This document shows positions 26,166 through 35,698 of a stretch of 64,000 nucleotides of DNA, piece by piece. Every line of letters begins with the position of its first letter. The first letter of the stretch is position 1. Origin of the DNA: Dorea sp. AM10-31 (lineage in GTDB: Bacteria; Bacillota; Clostridia; Lachnospirales; Lachnospiraceae); contig NZ_QTUV01000004.1 in NCBI RefSeq assembly GCF_003435815.1, positions 62,001 through 126,000 of the forward strand. The letters are read 5' to 3'. Position numbers and translations under genes: made by a program. Below the pieces are notes generated by a model. The model was not told the origin of the DNA. It saw nothing but the letters and a program-made list of their open reading frames with translations, and made no database searches.

Positions 26166-27898
26166 ATCTTACAATAGATGGAAAAAAGATCTCAGTAGAA
26201 GAGAATACCACAATTATGGAGGCTGCCGCATCAAATGGAATTCCGATTCCAAAACTCTGTTATCTCAAAGGAATTAATGAGATTGCAGCCTGTCGTGTTT
26301 GTGTTGTTGAATTAGAAGGAAAAGAAAAACTCATCACATCCTGTAACAATGTTGTAAAGGAAGGCATGGTGATCTATACAAACAGCCCGAAGGTACGTAG
26401 ACATAGAAGAACAACAGTGGAACTGATCTTATCTCAGCATGATTGCGAGTGTGTGACATGCTCAAGAAGTGGCAACTGTAGTTTACAGACAGTGGCGAAT
26501 GATCTGAATATTTTTGATATTCCGTTCAAGATGCAGCTGGAGAAACAGCCATGGGACAAACATTTCCCGTTGATCCGCGATTCTTCCAAATGTATCAAGT
26601 GCATGCGTTGCGTACAGGTTTGTGATAAGATCCAGGGACTTGGAATCTGGGATGTAGAAGGTACCGGTTCCAGAACAACGATCAATGTTGCAGGTCACAG
26701 AAGTATTGATGAAGCAGACTGTGCACTTTGCGGTCAGTGTATTACACATTGTCCGGTAGGAGCGCTTCGTGAGCGTGACGATACAGAGAAAGTATGGAAA
26801 GCAATTGAGGATAAAGACAAGATTGTAGTAGCTCAGGTTGCACCGGCTGTTCGTACAGCATGGGGTGAAGAGTTAGGTCTTGCACCGGAAGATGCCAAAG
26901 TTGGAAAAATTCTGGATGCTTTGAAGAGAATGGGCGTTGATTATGTATTTGATACCACATTCTCAGCAGATCTTACGATCATGGAAGAAGGAACGGAGTT
27001 CCTGAAACGTTTCACATCCGGAGAGTTAAAAGAACGTCCGATGTTCACATCCTGCTGTCCGGGCTGGATTCGTTTCATTAAGTCACAGTTCCCACATCTG
27101 GTAAAACAGCTCTCAACTGCAAAATCACCACAGCAGATGTTCGGTGCTGCTATGAAGACGTATTTCGCAGAAAAACTGGGTGTAGAGCCGGAGAAGATCT
27201 ACACACTGTCTGTAATGCCGTGCGTGGCTAAGAAGGGCGAGCGTGAGATGGAACTGTATTATGAAGAGTATGCAGGACATGATATTGACGCAGTTATTAC
27301 AACAAGAGAGCTGGTAAGAATGATCCGTTCTGCTCATATCAGTCCGGATACATTAGAAGATATTGCAAGTGACAGACCGATGCAGGAAGGTTCCGGAGCA
27401 GGTGTGATCTTCGGAGCAACCGGTGGAGTTATGGAGGCTGCACTTCGCAGCGCTTACTACCTGCTTAAGAATGAGAATCCGGAAGCTGACGCATTCAAAG
27501 TTGTCAGAAGCCAGGGATTCCAGGAGAACGACGGTGTTGTAGAAGCTGATTTTGCCATTGACGATATCACTGTAAAGACGGCAGTTGTCAGTGGACTTGC
27601 AAACACAAGAGCCTTGCTTGAGAAGATCGAGCGCGGAGATGTCCATTACGATTTCGTAGAAGTTATGGCTTGCCCAGGCGGATGCGTAGGCGGTGGCGGA
27701 CAGCCGATCCACGATGGAGAAGAGCTTGCGTTTGAGCGAGGAAAGAATCTGTATTATCTGGATAAGAATGCAGATATCCGTTTCTCACATGAGAACAAAG
27801 ATGTACTTAAGATGTATGAAGAATATTTTGAGAAACCAAATTCTCACAAAGCACATATGCTGCTTCACACAGACCACATCGCAAGTATGGAAAGATAG
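26159..27898 (+). CDS. [FeFe] hydrogenase catalytic subunit
   Basis: 579 residues; reduces protons to H2 or oxidises H2 in the cytoplasm. N-terminal 2Fe-2S domain (C34, C45, C48, C62), a His-Cys 4Fe-4S site (H94, C98, C101, C107), two ferredoxin-type clusters (CIKCMRCVQVC at 145-155; CALCGQCITHC at 188-198), and the H-cluster with all three signatures: TSCCPGW at 297-303, MPCVAKKGE at 353-361 and ACPGGCVGGGG at 504-514. With the GltD-like partner this matches the group A type described as glutamate-synthase-linked. No maturase genes (hydE, hydF, hydG) lie in the window. Confidence 0.95.
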   Translation: MVNLTIDGKKISVEENTTIMEAAASNGIPIPKLCYLKGINEIAACRVCVVELEGKEKLITSCNNVVKEGMVIYTNSPKVRRHRRTTVELILSQHDCECVTCSRSGNCSLQTVANDLNIFDIPFKMQLEKQPWDKHFPLIRDSSKCIKCMRCVQVCDKIQGLGIWDVEGTGSRTTINVAGHRSIDEADCALCGQCITHCPVGALRERDDTEKVWKAIEDKDKIVVAQVAPAVRTAWGEELGLAPEDAKVGKILDALKRMGVDYVFDTTFSADLTIMEEGTEFLKRFTSGELKERPMFTSCCPGWIRFIKSQFPHLVKQLSTAKSPQQMFGAAMKTYFAEKLGVEPEKIYTLSVMPCVAKKGEREMELYYEEYAGHDIDAVITTRELVRMIRSAHISPDTLEDIASDRPMQEGSGAGVIFGATGGVMEAALRSAYYLLKNENPEADAFKVVRSQGFQENDGVVEADFAIDDITVKTAVVSGLANTRALLEKIERGDVHYDFVEVMACPGGCVGGGGQPIHDGEELAFERGKNLYYLDKNADIRFSHENKDVLKMYEEYFEKPNSHKAHMLLHTDHIASMER

Positions 27899-27942
27899 AA
27901 TTAATTATAAACTCATTTATAAAACTCCTAAAAAACTAACTG

Positions 27943-27981
27943 AACGCATCAGGCAGGAAATCTGTCTGGTGCGTTTTTTTC
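27943..27981 (+). terminator. Terminator of the hydrogenase operon
   Basis: AACGCATCAG pairs with CTGGTGCGTT (one G-T pair) followed by a T7 run, 45 bases after the hydA stop. Confidence 0.85.
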
Positions 27982-28009
27982 ATTGGATTTTCCGGCATGA
28001 TTTGTTAGA

Positions 28010-29068
28010 ATGATATTAAGATCAAAAAATATTACGAAAGCGGATGTCGAAATGGGGTTATTAAATACATTTGATATGTTGGAGGAATTACTGGCACAGA
28101 ACCAGTTTGAGCTGTTGCCTCCGAATGAAGAGAAAAAAGAAATTCGACTTGTTTATCTGATGAATGATGCAGTCGAGAGCTTTCTTGTATTCAAAGAAGC
28201 AAAGATGACCGGATTTTATGAAGAAGGTTATGAAGGTTCGGTTGATGCAACCTTGAAGCGGGACAAGGACCGTTATATTCTGGCGGTACTTTGCGGCGAT
28301 TCAATGGTAACGATATTTTTTCAGCGGCTGGAATTTGAATATATGCTGTATGATTACGGAGAAATCGGGCATTTCTGGGTGAGAGGCTATGAATATCTCA
28401 GACAGTTGGAATATAAAATTGCTATTTTACAGGACAAATGGAAATACCTGGGTGATACCTACTGCACAGAAAGAGAGCAGTGGCTTGTGAAACTTGCCGG
28501 ATTTCCACCGCTTAGTTATGGCTGTTATCCTTCAGCGCCGAAGAAATATATTGTTCCGAAAGAGCATTTGTGGGTTCCGGACGAAGAAGGAATCAAAGTT
28601 CTGGAAGAGATCGCGGCAGAGGCAGAGGATATGAGCCTCGTGCACAGTCTTAAGACTTACCGGAAATATGCATCCGAATGTGTATCGAATCCGGTTCTTG
28701 CACGCGTGATGGCAAAATGGATTGCTGTGAAACTGCACCGCAAAAGCCACGCCAAGACAATTGATATCTTGATGCGGAAGTTCCGTCATGCAGGCGCTGT
28801 TTATCCAAAACGTAAATACGATGAAGCGTCGATGGAAAAATATAAGCTCATCATGGATGCAGCAAGAAAGCGCAAAATGGAATTAAAAAGAGAAGGAAGA
28901 GAAACGGTGATTCTCCGGGAAGAGCCTTTTATTACAGCAAGAGACAGTATTGAATTTCATGTGTACCTGATGATATGGAGAGAAGGAAGACTGAATCGGA
29001 TGGTGGATATAGAGACATTTGCGCTACCGGGAGATGATTCCGTAGCTCATCAGGTGGAGCAGAGGTAA
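28010..29068 (+). CDS. Uncharacterised 352-residue cytoplasmic protein
   Basis: A soluble-looking protein without signal peptide, membrane segment or recognisable catalytic motif. The N-terminal part is acidic and mixed alpha/beta; residues 110-160 are rich in aromatic residues (FEYMLYDYGEIGHFWVRGYE); residues 220-300 form a basic helical part. It has the length and composition of an orphan family I associate with Lachnospiraceae (possibly DUF3878), an uncertain recollection. No clear Shine-Dalgarno precedes ATG 28010; ATG 28052 is another possibility. It stands just after the hydrogenase terminator. Function unknown. Confidence 0.7.
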   Translation: MILRSKNITKADVEMGLLNTFDMLEELLAQNQFELLPPNEEKKEIRLVYLMNDAVESFLVFKEAKMTGFYEEGYEGSVDATLKRDKDRYILAVLCGDSMVTIFFQRLEFEYMLYDYGEIGHFWVRGYEYLRQLEYKIAILQDKWKYLGDTYCTEREQWLVKLAGFPPLSYGCYPSAPKKYIVPKEHLWVPDEEGIKVLEEIAAEAEDMSLVHSLKTYRKYASECVSNPVLARVMAKWIAVKLHRKSHAKTIDILMRKFRHAGAVYPKRKYDEASMEKYKLIMDAARKRKMELKREGRETVILREEPFITARDSIEFHVYLMIWREGRLNRMVDIETFALPGDDSVAHQVEQR

Positions 29069-29084
29069 TAGTGAGGTACATAAA

Positions 29085-29454
29085 ATGAAGCAGGCAGAGA
29101 ACAAAAGCGAAAAGATGAAGTATCGTCTGGCAGAGGCGATGAAAATCTGTATGAAAAAGAAAAATTATTTTTTCGTGCAGCATTTAAAACAGATGAACAG
29201 AATTGTCTGCGGCAGCATGATTTTGAACTGATATTGGAATTTTATACGAGACAGATAGAATCCAGAACCGGTCAGAAACTTAATGAAAAACTTAAATTTC
29301 TGCTGGAAATGTATTGCCAGGGCTTCGTGTATATGACAACGCAGTGGGTATTGGGATATAGAAAATCTACACCGGAGAAGATGCATGCTGTCCGGGTAAC
29401 CCGAAAGATACAAATGTAGAAGAGTTGAAAGACCTCTTTAGAAAATTAATGTAA
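29085..29454 (+). pseudogene. TetR-family regulator remnant, deletion plus frameshifts
   Basis: The first frame from ATG 29085 gives the start of a TetR helix-turn-helix (KMKYRLAEAMKICMKKK) and then diverges. In the next frame a typical TetR C-terminal domain follows at once (RAAFKTDEQNCLRQHDFELI, later YCQGFVYMTTQWVLGYRKS), and the last stretch (NVEELKDLFRKLM, stop at 29452-29454) lies in yet another frame. About fifty residues carrying the rest of the HTH are missing. No functional product is expected. Confidence 0.75.
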
Positions 29455-29488
29455 TTTCGATATCTGTAATTTGCAATATATAAGAAAT

Positions 29489-29525
29489 GAGCAGGCAAAA
29501 TGAATGCCTGCTCGTTTCTTTTTTT
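29489..29525 (+). terminator. Intrinsic terminator
   Basis: GAGCAGGCA (29489-29497) pairs with TGCCTGCTC (29505-29513), followed by a T-rich tract. It closes the unit with the TetR remnant and, read on the other strand, lies just beyond the cell-wall hydrolase gene. Confidence 0.8.
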
Positions 29526-29557
29526 ATAATTAGATTATTGAATATATAGTATTAAAT

Positions 29558-30622
29558 CTACCAGAATACATTGCCACCTACATTAATCCCGGCATGTCCG
29601 GTAAAGGCAGCCCAGAAGAAATAACAATTCCGGACTTTGTTATGTCTGGCTCCGCCGAGCACTGCTTTGGCAGCAGAATAAGCGGAAGAGGAAGGTCCAC
29701 GTCCAAGTACACGGTTCAATGCACCATTCCATGTCGGTGCAAACTGACCGGATTGATAAACAACACCGGAAATCGTATTTGGAAAACGGGAACTCTCCAC
29801 ACGGTTCATAATGACTGTTCCAACTGCAAGCATGCCTTCATAAGTAGCACCGGCTTCACATTCCAGAATACCGGCGAGGAGCGCAACATCGGAAGTGTTC
29901 GCATTGAACTTCTTGCCGGAATTGGAAGTACCGCCGCCATTGCCGGAACTTTGCTTACCGGTGTTGCCGGATACATCGTTGTTGCGGGCAGTACGCATCG
30001 CTTCTTCGGCAGCCTTTGCCTTCTTAAGCTGTGCATTATAATCAGACAGTTTACTCGAAGTATTGGAAATCTTATCACTTAAGTTACTTTTCTGTTCGTT
30101 CAGAGAACTCTGCATAGAAGCCAGATCAGCCTGCTGCTTTTTCAATCCGGATTCCTTTTTTGCAACTTCTTCGCGCGCAGTCTGGAACTTATCCAGCATG
30201 TTGCGGTCATAGTCACTGATGTTAGAAACGTACTCTGCCTTGTTCAGAAAATCTGCCATATTCTCAGAAGTTAGCAGAATCTCTAATAGAGATACACTCC
30301 CACCTTCATACATAAATTTGATACGTTCTTTCATAGACTTGAACTGTGCCTCTTCGTTTAGCTTCGCAGCGGCCAGATCAAGTTTGGCTTTCTCGACCTG
30401 TTCGGACATCTTCTCAATCTTACCAGATGTTTTATCCAGCTTCTTGCTAAGTGAAGCAAGATCACTGTTCATGCTATGCAGATCATCCTTGAGATCCGAT
30501 GTCTTTTTTTCAAGATCTTTTGTAGAAGGGGCAGCATATACGAAAGTCTGGGCAGAAGCAATGGATACGGCACACAGAAGCCCTGTAGCTGCCAGTAAGA
30601 CTCGTTTCTTTCTATTATTCAT
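29558..30622 (-). CDS. Secreted coiled-coil/SleB-like cell-wall hydrolase
   Basis: 354 residues from ATG 30622 (AAAGGA ten bases upstream; an earlier in-frame ATG at 30652 is less likely). A signal peptide (RKKRVLLAATGLLCAVSIAS, cleaved near VYA-A) is followed by a long coiled coil to about residue 210, as in PcsB/CwlO-type N-termini, a Ser/Gly/Asn linker, and a C-terminal SleB-type hydrolase domain (LLAGILECEAGATYEGMLAV, with ARHNKVRNCYFFWA near the end). The glutamate in ECEA is the likely catalytic acid. It probably cuts peptidoglycan in growth, division or spore germination. Confidence 0.85.
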   Translation of the reverse strand: MNNRKKRVLLAATGLLCAVSIASAQTFVYAAPSTKDLEKKTSDLKDDLHSMNSDLASLSKKLDKTSGKIEKMSEQVEKAKLDLAAAKLNEEAQFKSMKERIKFMYEGGSVSLLEILLTSENMADFLNKAEYVSNISDYDRNMLDKFQTAREEVAKKESGLKKQQADLASMQSSLNEQKSNLSDKISNTSSKLSDYNAQLKKAKAAEEAMRTARNNDVSGNTGKQSSGNGGGTSNSGKKFNANTSDVALLAGILECEAGATYEGMLAVGTVIMNRVESSRFPNTISGVVYQSGQFAPTWNGALNRVLGRGPSSSAYSAAKAVLGGARHNKVRNCYFFWAAFTGHAGINVGGNVFW

Positions 30623-30851
30623 TATATACATATCCTTTCTGTTTCTGTGCAAGTGTCAGTATATTATACCGTAACACAGAGGAAGCGTCAAGGCAGTGAG
30701 AAGAGGAAAAGGCGGATGTAATTGCTTTCTATAAGAAACTTTGGTAAAATAAAAGATAATGGAAATTTATATATTATTTAACTAATCTAAAGAAAATATT
30801 CCAAATTAAGAGATAAACTATATTTGTATAAAGAAGAAAGGGATTCATAAG

Positions 30852-31433
30852 ATGCGCAAATATGAAGAAGAACACTATCAATATGATAAGATCAAAGACA
30901 AGATTTATCCATGGGTGAAAAATGAGCTGACAGATCAGCAGGCACTTAATGGTAAGAATTTCTCAGAGAAAGATACACCGGTGATTGGGTTTGCCGGAGA
31001 TCTGAAGATCATTTTTGTAATTAAGAGAGGCGAAGAAAGCTACGAAGTATTAAAAGATGCTATGCTCCCACCGGAGATCGCAGTGGAGGAGCTGTATCAC
31101 ACAGCATGCGAGAATCTGGTGCGTGACGTAGAATTTGTCATTGGAAATACATGGTACGGCGGATTTGGAATTATTGCGGATGGCGTACATGAGGCAAGTT
31201 CTGTGTGCTTTCGCCATATCTGGCAGGTGTGTGCTGACAAATTAAAAGACGATCTGGTTATCTATGTGCCGCACAAAGATACCGTAATCTTTGCACCGGC
31301 GAGCCAGCAGAAGGTTGTAGAGCAGCTTCGCGATCATGCAAAAGGAGCCTATGAAGCAGAAGGCGATAAGATCAGTCTGCAGCCGTATTTCTTTTCAAAA
31401 GAGAGAAAGGAACTGACAACCTATGAAAATTAA
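30852..31433 (+). CDS. YtpQ/DUF5688-like protein
   Basis: 193 residues, soluble and without signal peptide. The pattern of an N-terminal helical part, a V-I-G-F-A-G-D-L-K strand, a central helix with EIAVEELYHTACENL, and a strand-rich end (YVPHKDTVIFAP near 140) recalls the YtpQ/DUF1444 and DUF5688 groups of Firmicutes; none has a known activity. AAGGG is the ribosome site. It overlaps the next gene by 11 bases, so the two are translationally coupled. Family call moderate. Confidence 0.65.
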   Translation: MRKYEEEHYQYDKIKDKIYPWVKNELTDQQALNGKNFSEKDTPVIGFAGDLKIIFVIKRGEESYEVLKDAMLPPEIAVEELYHTACENLVRDVEFVIGNTWYGGFGIIADGVHEASSVCFRHIWQVCADKLKDDLVIYVPHKDTVIFAPASQQKVVEQLRDHAKGAYEAEGDKISLQPYFFSKERKELTTYEN

Positions 31434-32250
31434 GTGCAGGATTATCGGATTTGATCTGGATGGGACATTGCTGAACAGCGAGAAGCATATCGCAGAGCAT
31501 ACAAGAGAAGTACTGACAAGAGCAGTCGAACAGGGAATCTGGATTCTGCCGGTCACAGGAAGACCACTTGGCGGACTGCCAAAAGAAGTCGTAGAATTTC
31601 CGGGAGTCCAGTATGCGATTACAGCGAACGGCGCAAGGATCATGGAGACACAGACAGGTGGATGTCTCTATGAACGGCTTGTACCTGTGAAGACAGCTGA
31701 GCAGATCATGGAGATTTTCAGTGACTATGACGCACTGCGCGAAGTTTATTATGGTGGAAAAGGATATGCAGAAGCAGAAGAATTTTCCAGAGTCGGAGAA
31801 TATATGCGTTCTCCGCAGATGGCGGCATATGTACGTGCGACCAGAACACCGGTGCCGGATATTTTACAACTGATTCGTGAAAAAGGGCAGGACACAGACA
31901 AAGTACAGGGAGTATTTAAGATAGATGAAGAGCGGACAGAAGCACGTAAGCGTCTGGAAGCAGTAGAAGGTATCGAAGTGACCGGAGCACTTTCCAATAA
32001 TATAGAAGTAAATGCTGTCGGCGTAGATAAAGGCAACGCAATTTTGTGGTTTGCAGATCATCTGGGAATCCCGCATGAGGAAGTGGCCGGTTTCGGCGAT
32101 GGCAATAATGATATCCAGCTGCTTAAGAAAGCAGGGGTTGGAGTTGCAATGGCAAATGCGACCGATCAGGTAAAAGCAGTTTCCGATTATATTACCGGAA
32201 CGAACGACGAAGACGGTGTCGCAACATTTATTGAAAAATACATATTGTAA
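31423..32250 (+). CDS. Cof-type HAD-IIB phosphatase
   Basis: 275 residues. The nucleophile motif is GFDLDGTLLNSEKHI (D at residues 9 and 11), motif II is PVTGRPLGG, and motif IV is GFGDGNNDIQLLKKAGVGVA. A C2B-type cap of about 100 residues is inserted between motifs II and III. Such enzymes dephosphorylate sugar phosphates, flavin mononucleotide or pyridoxal phosphate; the substrate is not predictable here. Overlaps the preceding gene. Confidence 0.9.
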   Translation: MKIKCRIIGFDLDGTLLNSEKHIAEHTREVLTRAVEQGIWILPVTGRPLGGLPKEVVEFPGVQYAITANGARIMETQTGGCLYERLVPVKTAEQIMEIFSDYDALREVYYGGKGYAEAEEFSRVGEYMRSPQMAAYVRATRTPVPDILQLIREKGQDTDKVQGVFKIDEERTEARKRLEAVEGIEVTGALSNNIEVNAVGVDKGNAILWFADHLGIPHEEVAGFGDGNNDIQLLKKAGVGVAMANATDQVKAVSDYITGTNDEDGVATFIEKYIL

Positions 32251-32333
32251 AACACGAAGAAATTAACAGGTGGCAAAGTTTGGAGCTTTTCCACCAGACA
32301 TTACTATATATTATAGTAGAAAGGAAAGAAACT

Positions 32334-33161
32334 ATGTTAGACGCATTAAAAGTTATTATTCTCGGAATTGTAGAAGGAATTACCGAGTGGCTTCCGGTCA
32401 GCAGTACCGGACATCTGATTCTGGTAGGTGATGTATTGTCACCGAATTTAAGTCATGATTTTATGGAAATGTTTAATGTCGTGATCCAGCTTGGAGCGAT
32501 TATGGCGGTCGTTGTATTATATTTCCACAAATTGAACCCATTTTCACCGAAGAAGACTCATAAGCAGAAATTGCTGACATGGCAGATGTGGATCAAAGTA
32601 GCCATTGCATGTGTACCGGCAGCAGTTGTTGGTATTTTGTTAAATGACTGGCTGGATTCTGTATTTTATAAACCACTTCCGGTTTCAATCATGCTGATCA
32701 TCTATGGTATTCTGTTTATTGTTGTTGAAAATCGTAATAAAAACAGAAAACCAGAGGTTACGAAGATTTCAGAACTGGATATCCGTATGTTGCTCTGGAT
32801 CGGTGCCTTCCAGATGCTTGCACTGATTCCGGGGACATCCAGATCCGGTGCAACAATCGTCGGAGCATTGCTAATCGGTGTGTCCAGAGAAGTGGCAGCA
32901 GAATTTACATTTTTCCTTGCAATTCCGGTTATGTTCGGAGCAAGTTTACTGAAGCTTGTCAAATTTGGATTTGCATTTACAGGAGCTGAGTTTGGCTATC
33001 TGATGCTCGGATGTATCGTATCCTTCGGACTGTCCATCGTAGCGATCAAGTTCTTAATGAATTATATTAAGAAAAATGACTTCAAAGTATTTGGATATTA
33101 CCGTATCATTCTCGGTGCAATCATCATAATTATGACGGTTGTAAAAGCATTTCTTGCATAA
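32334..33161 (+). CDS. uppP: Undecaprenyl-diphosphatase (BacA type)
   Basis: 275 residues, about eight membrane helices. Removes one phosphate from undecaprenyl diphosphate so that the lipid carrier for peptidoglycan and surface polysaccharide can be reused. The two active-site regions are present: EGITEWLPVSSTGHLILVGD (about 17-36) and IPGTSRSGATIVGALLIGVS (about 163-182). Start at ATG 32334 after AAAGGAAAG; an earlier in-frame ATG at 32280 gives a tail with no match. Confidence 0.96.
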   Translation: MLDALKVIILGIVEGITEWLPVSSTGHLILVGDVLSPNLSHDFMEMFNVVIQLGAIMAVVVLYFHKLNPFSPKKTHKQKLLTWQMWIKVAIACVPAAVVGILLNDWLDSVFYKPLPVSIMLIIYGILFIVVENRNKNRKPEVTKISELDIRMLLWIGAFQMLALIPGTSRSGATIVGALLIGVSREVAAEFTFFLAIPVMFGASLLKLVKFGFAFTGAEFGYLMLGCIVSFGLSIVAIKFLMNYIKKNDFKVFGYYRIILGAIIIIMTVVKAFLA

Positions 33162-33167
33162 AAATAC

Positions 33168-33195
33168 TTGCCTTTTATTTGAAACATGGTAAAAT
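33168..33195 (+). promoter_or_regulatory. Promoter of the amino-acid ABC transporter
   Basis: TTGCCT (33168-33173) and TAAAAT (33190-33195), 16-base spacer, about 90 bases before the binding-protein gene. Confidence 0.5.
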
Positions 33196-33283
33196 GAAGG
33201 TTATAGCTGTATGATTATACAGAATCTTGTTTAATACGATACAAGTTGTATGAATGAGAAAGATCATTTTAGGAGGAAGAAAT

Positions 33284-34087
33284 ATGAAGTTCAAGAAGTT
33301 AGTAAGTGTTGTTTTAGTAGCTGCCTGTGTATTTTCACTTGCAGCATGCGGAAGTGACAAGAAAAGCGAAGACAAAAAAGTAGAAGTAACAAAAGCAGAA
33401 GATCTGAAAAATCTTACAATTGGTGTTCAGCAGGGAACAACCGGAGATCTGGAGAGTTCTAAGATCGTAAAGAAAGATACACAGATGAAACGTTATCCAA
33501 AGGGTGCAGCAGCAGTACAGGCTTTGGAATCTGGGAAATTAGACTGTGTTGTTATCGATGCTCAGCCGGCTAAGAAGTTTGTTGAGAAGAATGACAATCT
33601 GAAGATCATTGACGGTATCTTTGATGATGAGCAGTATGCAATCTGCGTGAAAAAAGGTAATTCCAAACTGTTAAAAGAAATGAATGCAGCATTAGAAGAA
33701 CTGAAAAAAGACGGAACAGTTGATAAGATCATCGGTAACTACATCGGTGATGATGCAGGTAAATATCAGTACAAAACTCCAGAAGGAACAGATACTTCCA
33801 AAGGAACACTTGTAATGGCAACAAATGCTGAGTTTGAACCATATGAATATCACGAAGGAGATGCTATTGTAGGTATCGATGTTGATATGTCACAGGCAAT
33901 CTGCGATAAGATGGGATACAAATTAAAAGTAGAAGATATGGAATTTGATTCTATTCTCCCGGCAGTTGCAGCAGGAAAAGCTGATTTCGGTGCAGCAGGT
34001 ATGACAGTAACAGATGAGAGAAAAGAAAATGCCGATTTCACAGATACATATGCTAACGCTTCACAGGTAGTGATCGTTAAGAAATAG
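33284..34087 (+). CDS. Circularly permuted amino-acid-binding lipoprotein
   Basis: 267 residues with a lipoprotein signal (lipobox LAAC, lipidated Cys at 21) and a solute-binding domain whose halves are swapped. Right after the linker comes what is normally the second half: AEDLKNLTIGVQQGTTGDLE (near 37-56), AVQALESGKLDCVVID, and the usual C-terminal MNAALEELKKDGTVDKIIGN. Only then follows what is normally the N-terminus: GTLVMATNAEFEPYEYHEGD (about 174-193), DSILPAVAAGKADF, and the hinge strand ASQVVIVKK, where the protein ends. It should bind a polar amino acid outside the membrane. Start at ATG 33284 after AGGAGG. First of a three-gene transporter operon. Confidence 0.9.
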   Translation: MKFKKLVSVVLVAACVFSLAACGSDKKSEDKKVEVTKAEDLKNLTIGVQQGTTGDLESSKIVKKDTQMKRYPKGAAAVQALESGKLDCVVIDAQPAKKFVEKNDNLKIIDGIFDDEQYAICVKKGNSKLLKEMNAALEELKKDGTVDKIIGNYIGDDAGKYQYKTPEGTDTSKGTLVMATNAEFEPYEYHEGDAIVGIDVDMSQAICDKMGYKLKVEDMEFDSILPAVAAGKADFGAAGMTVTDERKENADFTDTYANASQVVIVKK

Positions 34088-34095
34088 GAGTAATC

Positions 34096-34785
34096 ATGGC
34101 AGATTTTTCAGCAAAGTTTTATGCGAACTTTATAAAGGATGACCGTTGGCTCGGTCTTGTGAGCGGTCTCAAGGTGACAATTATTGTCACCTTAGAGGCT
34201 TTGCTTTTAGGTGTTATCATTGGTTTTATTGTAGCGATCATTCGTTCTTACCATGATAAGACAAACAAATTAAAGATATTAAATGCAATCTGTAAAGTGT
34301 ACCTGACAGTGATCCGTGGAACACCGACGATGATCCAGATCTTGATCATGTATCTGGTTGTGTTCGGCTCTTCTTCACTGGATTCCATTATCATCGGTGG
34401 TATTGCCTTTGGTATTAATTCCGGTGCATATGTTGCAGAGATTGTGCGTTCCGGTATTATGTCTATTCCAATCGGACAGACAGAAGCGGGACGAAGCCTG
34501 GGACTTAATTATGCACAGACAATGCGTCTGATCATTGTTCCGCAGGCATTTAAAAATGTGCTTCCGGCGCTGGTAAATGAGATGATCGTGCTGATCAAAG
34601 AGACAGCGATCATCGGTTATATCGGGGAGCAGGATTTGACAAAGGCGGCAATGATTATTCAGAGCCGTACATTCGATGCATTTATGCCTCTTCTGGCGGC
34701 AGCAGTCATTTATCTGGCACTTGTTATGCTGCTGACATTCTTTATGAATAAGCTGGAAAGGAGGTTGAGAAACAGTGAGCGATAA
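34096..34785 (+). CDS. Amino-acid ABC transporter permease
   Basis: 229 residues, five to six membrane spans, of the His/Glu/Gln/Arg/opine group. The N-terminal signature with [16 protein letters not shown] and the ABC-contact EAA loop ([20 protein letters not shown], about 133-152) are intact, as is [15 protein letters not shown]. It forms the membrane channel for the binding protein upstream, nine bases away, and overlaps the ATPase gene by 11 bases. Confidence 0.95.
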   Translation: MADFSAKFYANFIKDDRWLGLVSGLKVTIIVTLEALLLGVIIGFIVAIIRSYHDKTNKLKILNAICKVYLTVIRGTPTMIQILIMYLVVFGSSSLDSIIIGGIAFGINSGAYVAEIVRSGIMSIPIGQTEAGRSLGLNYAQTMRLIIVPQAFKNVLPALVNEMIVLIKETAIIGYIGEQDLTKAAMIIQSRTFDAFMPLLAAAVIYLALVMLLTFFMNKLERRLRNSER

Positions 34786-35518
34786 TAAGGATACAATGAT
34801 CCAGGTCAAAGACCTGCATAAATCATTTGGAAAAAATAATGTACTCAACGGTATCTCAACAGATATTAAAAAAGGTGAAGTGGTTGTAGTTATCGGACCA
34901 TCCGGTTCCGGTAAATCTACATTTCTCCGTTCTTTAAATCTTCTGGAGCAGCCAACAAGCGGTTCGATCATTTTTGACGGAGATGAGATTACAGATCCGA
35001 AGACCAATATCGACCTGCACAGACAGAAGATGGGAATGGTATTCCAGCATTTTAATCTGTTTCCACACAAGACGATCCGTGAAAATATTACGCTGGCTCC
35101 GGTCACACTGAAAAAAATGACAAAAGAAGAAGCTGATAAAAGAGCGGATGAGTTACTGGAACGAGTAGGACTTGCTGACAAAGCAAATGCTTACCCGGAG
35201 CAGTTATCCGGTGGACAGAAACAGCGAATTGCCATTGTAAGATCACTGGCGATGGATCCGGAAGTGATGCTTTTCGATGAACCGACTTCCGCACTTGATC
35301 CGGAGATGGTTGGAGAAGTTCTGGATCTCATGAAGCAGCTCGCGAGAGAAGGAATGACAATGGTCGTTGTCACACATGAGATGGGATTTGCCAGAGAAGT
35401 TGGAACACGAGTTGTGTTCATCGATGAAGGCAAGATTAAAGAACAGGCAGAACCGGAGGAATTTTTCAGTAATCCAAAAGATGAGAGACTGAAAGAATTT
35501 TTGAGTAAGATATTATAA
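34775..35518 (+). CDS. Amino-acid ABC transporter ATP-binding protein
   Basis: 247 residues. Walker [16 protein letters not shown] (about 41-55), Q-loop [11 protein letters not shown], signature [11 protein letters not shown] (about 147-157), Walker [15 protein letters not shown], and the switch His in [10 protein letters not shown]. GlnQ/PAAT type. Translation starts at GTG 34775 after AAGGAGG. It completes the operon. Confidence 0.96.
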   Translation: MSDNKDTMIQVKDLHKSFGKNNVLNGISTDIKKGEVVVVIGPSGSGKSTFLRSLNLLEQPTSGSIIFDGDEITDPKTNIDLHRQKMGMVFQHFNLFPHKTIRENITLAPVTLKKMTKEEADKRADELLERVGLADKANAYPEQLSGGQKQRIAIVRSLAMDPEVMLFDEPTSALDPEMVGEVLDLMKQLAREGMTMVVVTHEMGFAREVGTRVVFIDEGKIKEQAEPEEFFSNPKDERLKEFLSKIL

Positions 35519-35549
35519 ATAATAACTATTCAGAACTCTTATGAATAAG

Positions 35550-35587
35550 AAAACTGATACTTCATATTTATGGAGTATCAGTTTTTT
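35550..35587 (+). terminator. Terminator of the amino-acid transporter operon
   Basis: AAAACTGATACT pairs with AGTATCAGTTTT around a 12-base loop with a T6 run, 31 bases after the ATPase stop. Confidence 0.88.
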
Positions 35588-35698
35588 GTTAGGAAATGTT
35601 TTTACAAAATGTTTTCTTTGGAAGCGATAGTAGTTTATAATAGTGAATAACAGAAAATAGCAATTTATATCATACAACAGGAAAGAGAGTATAAACTA

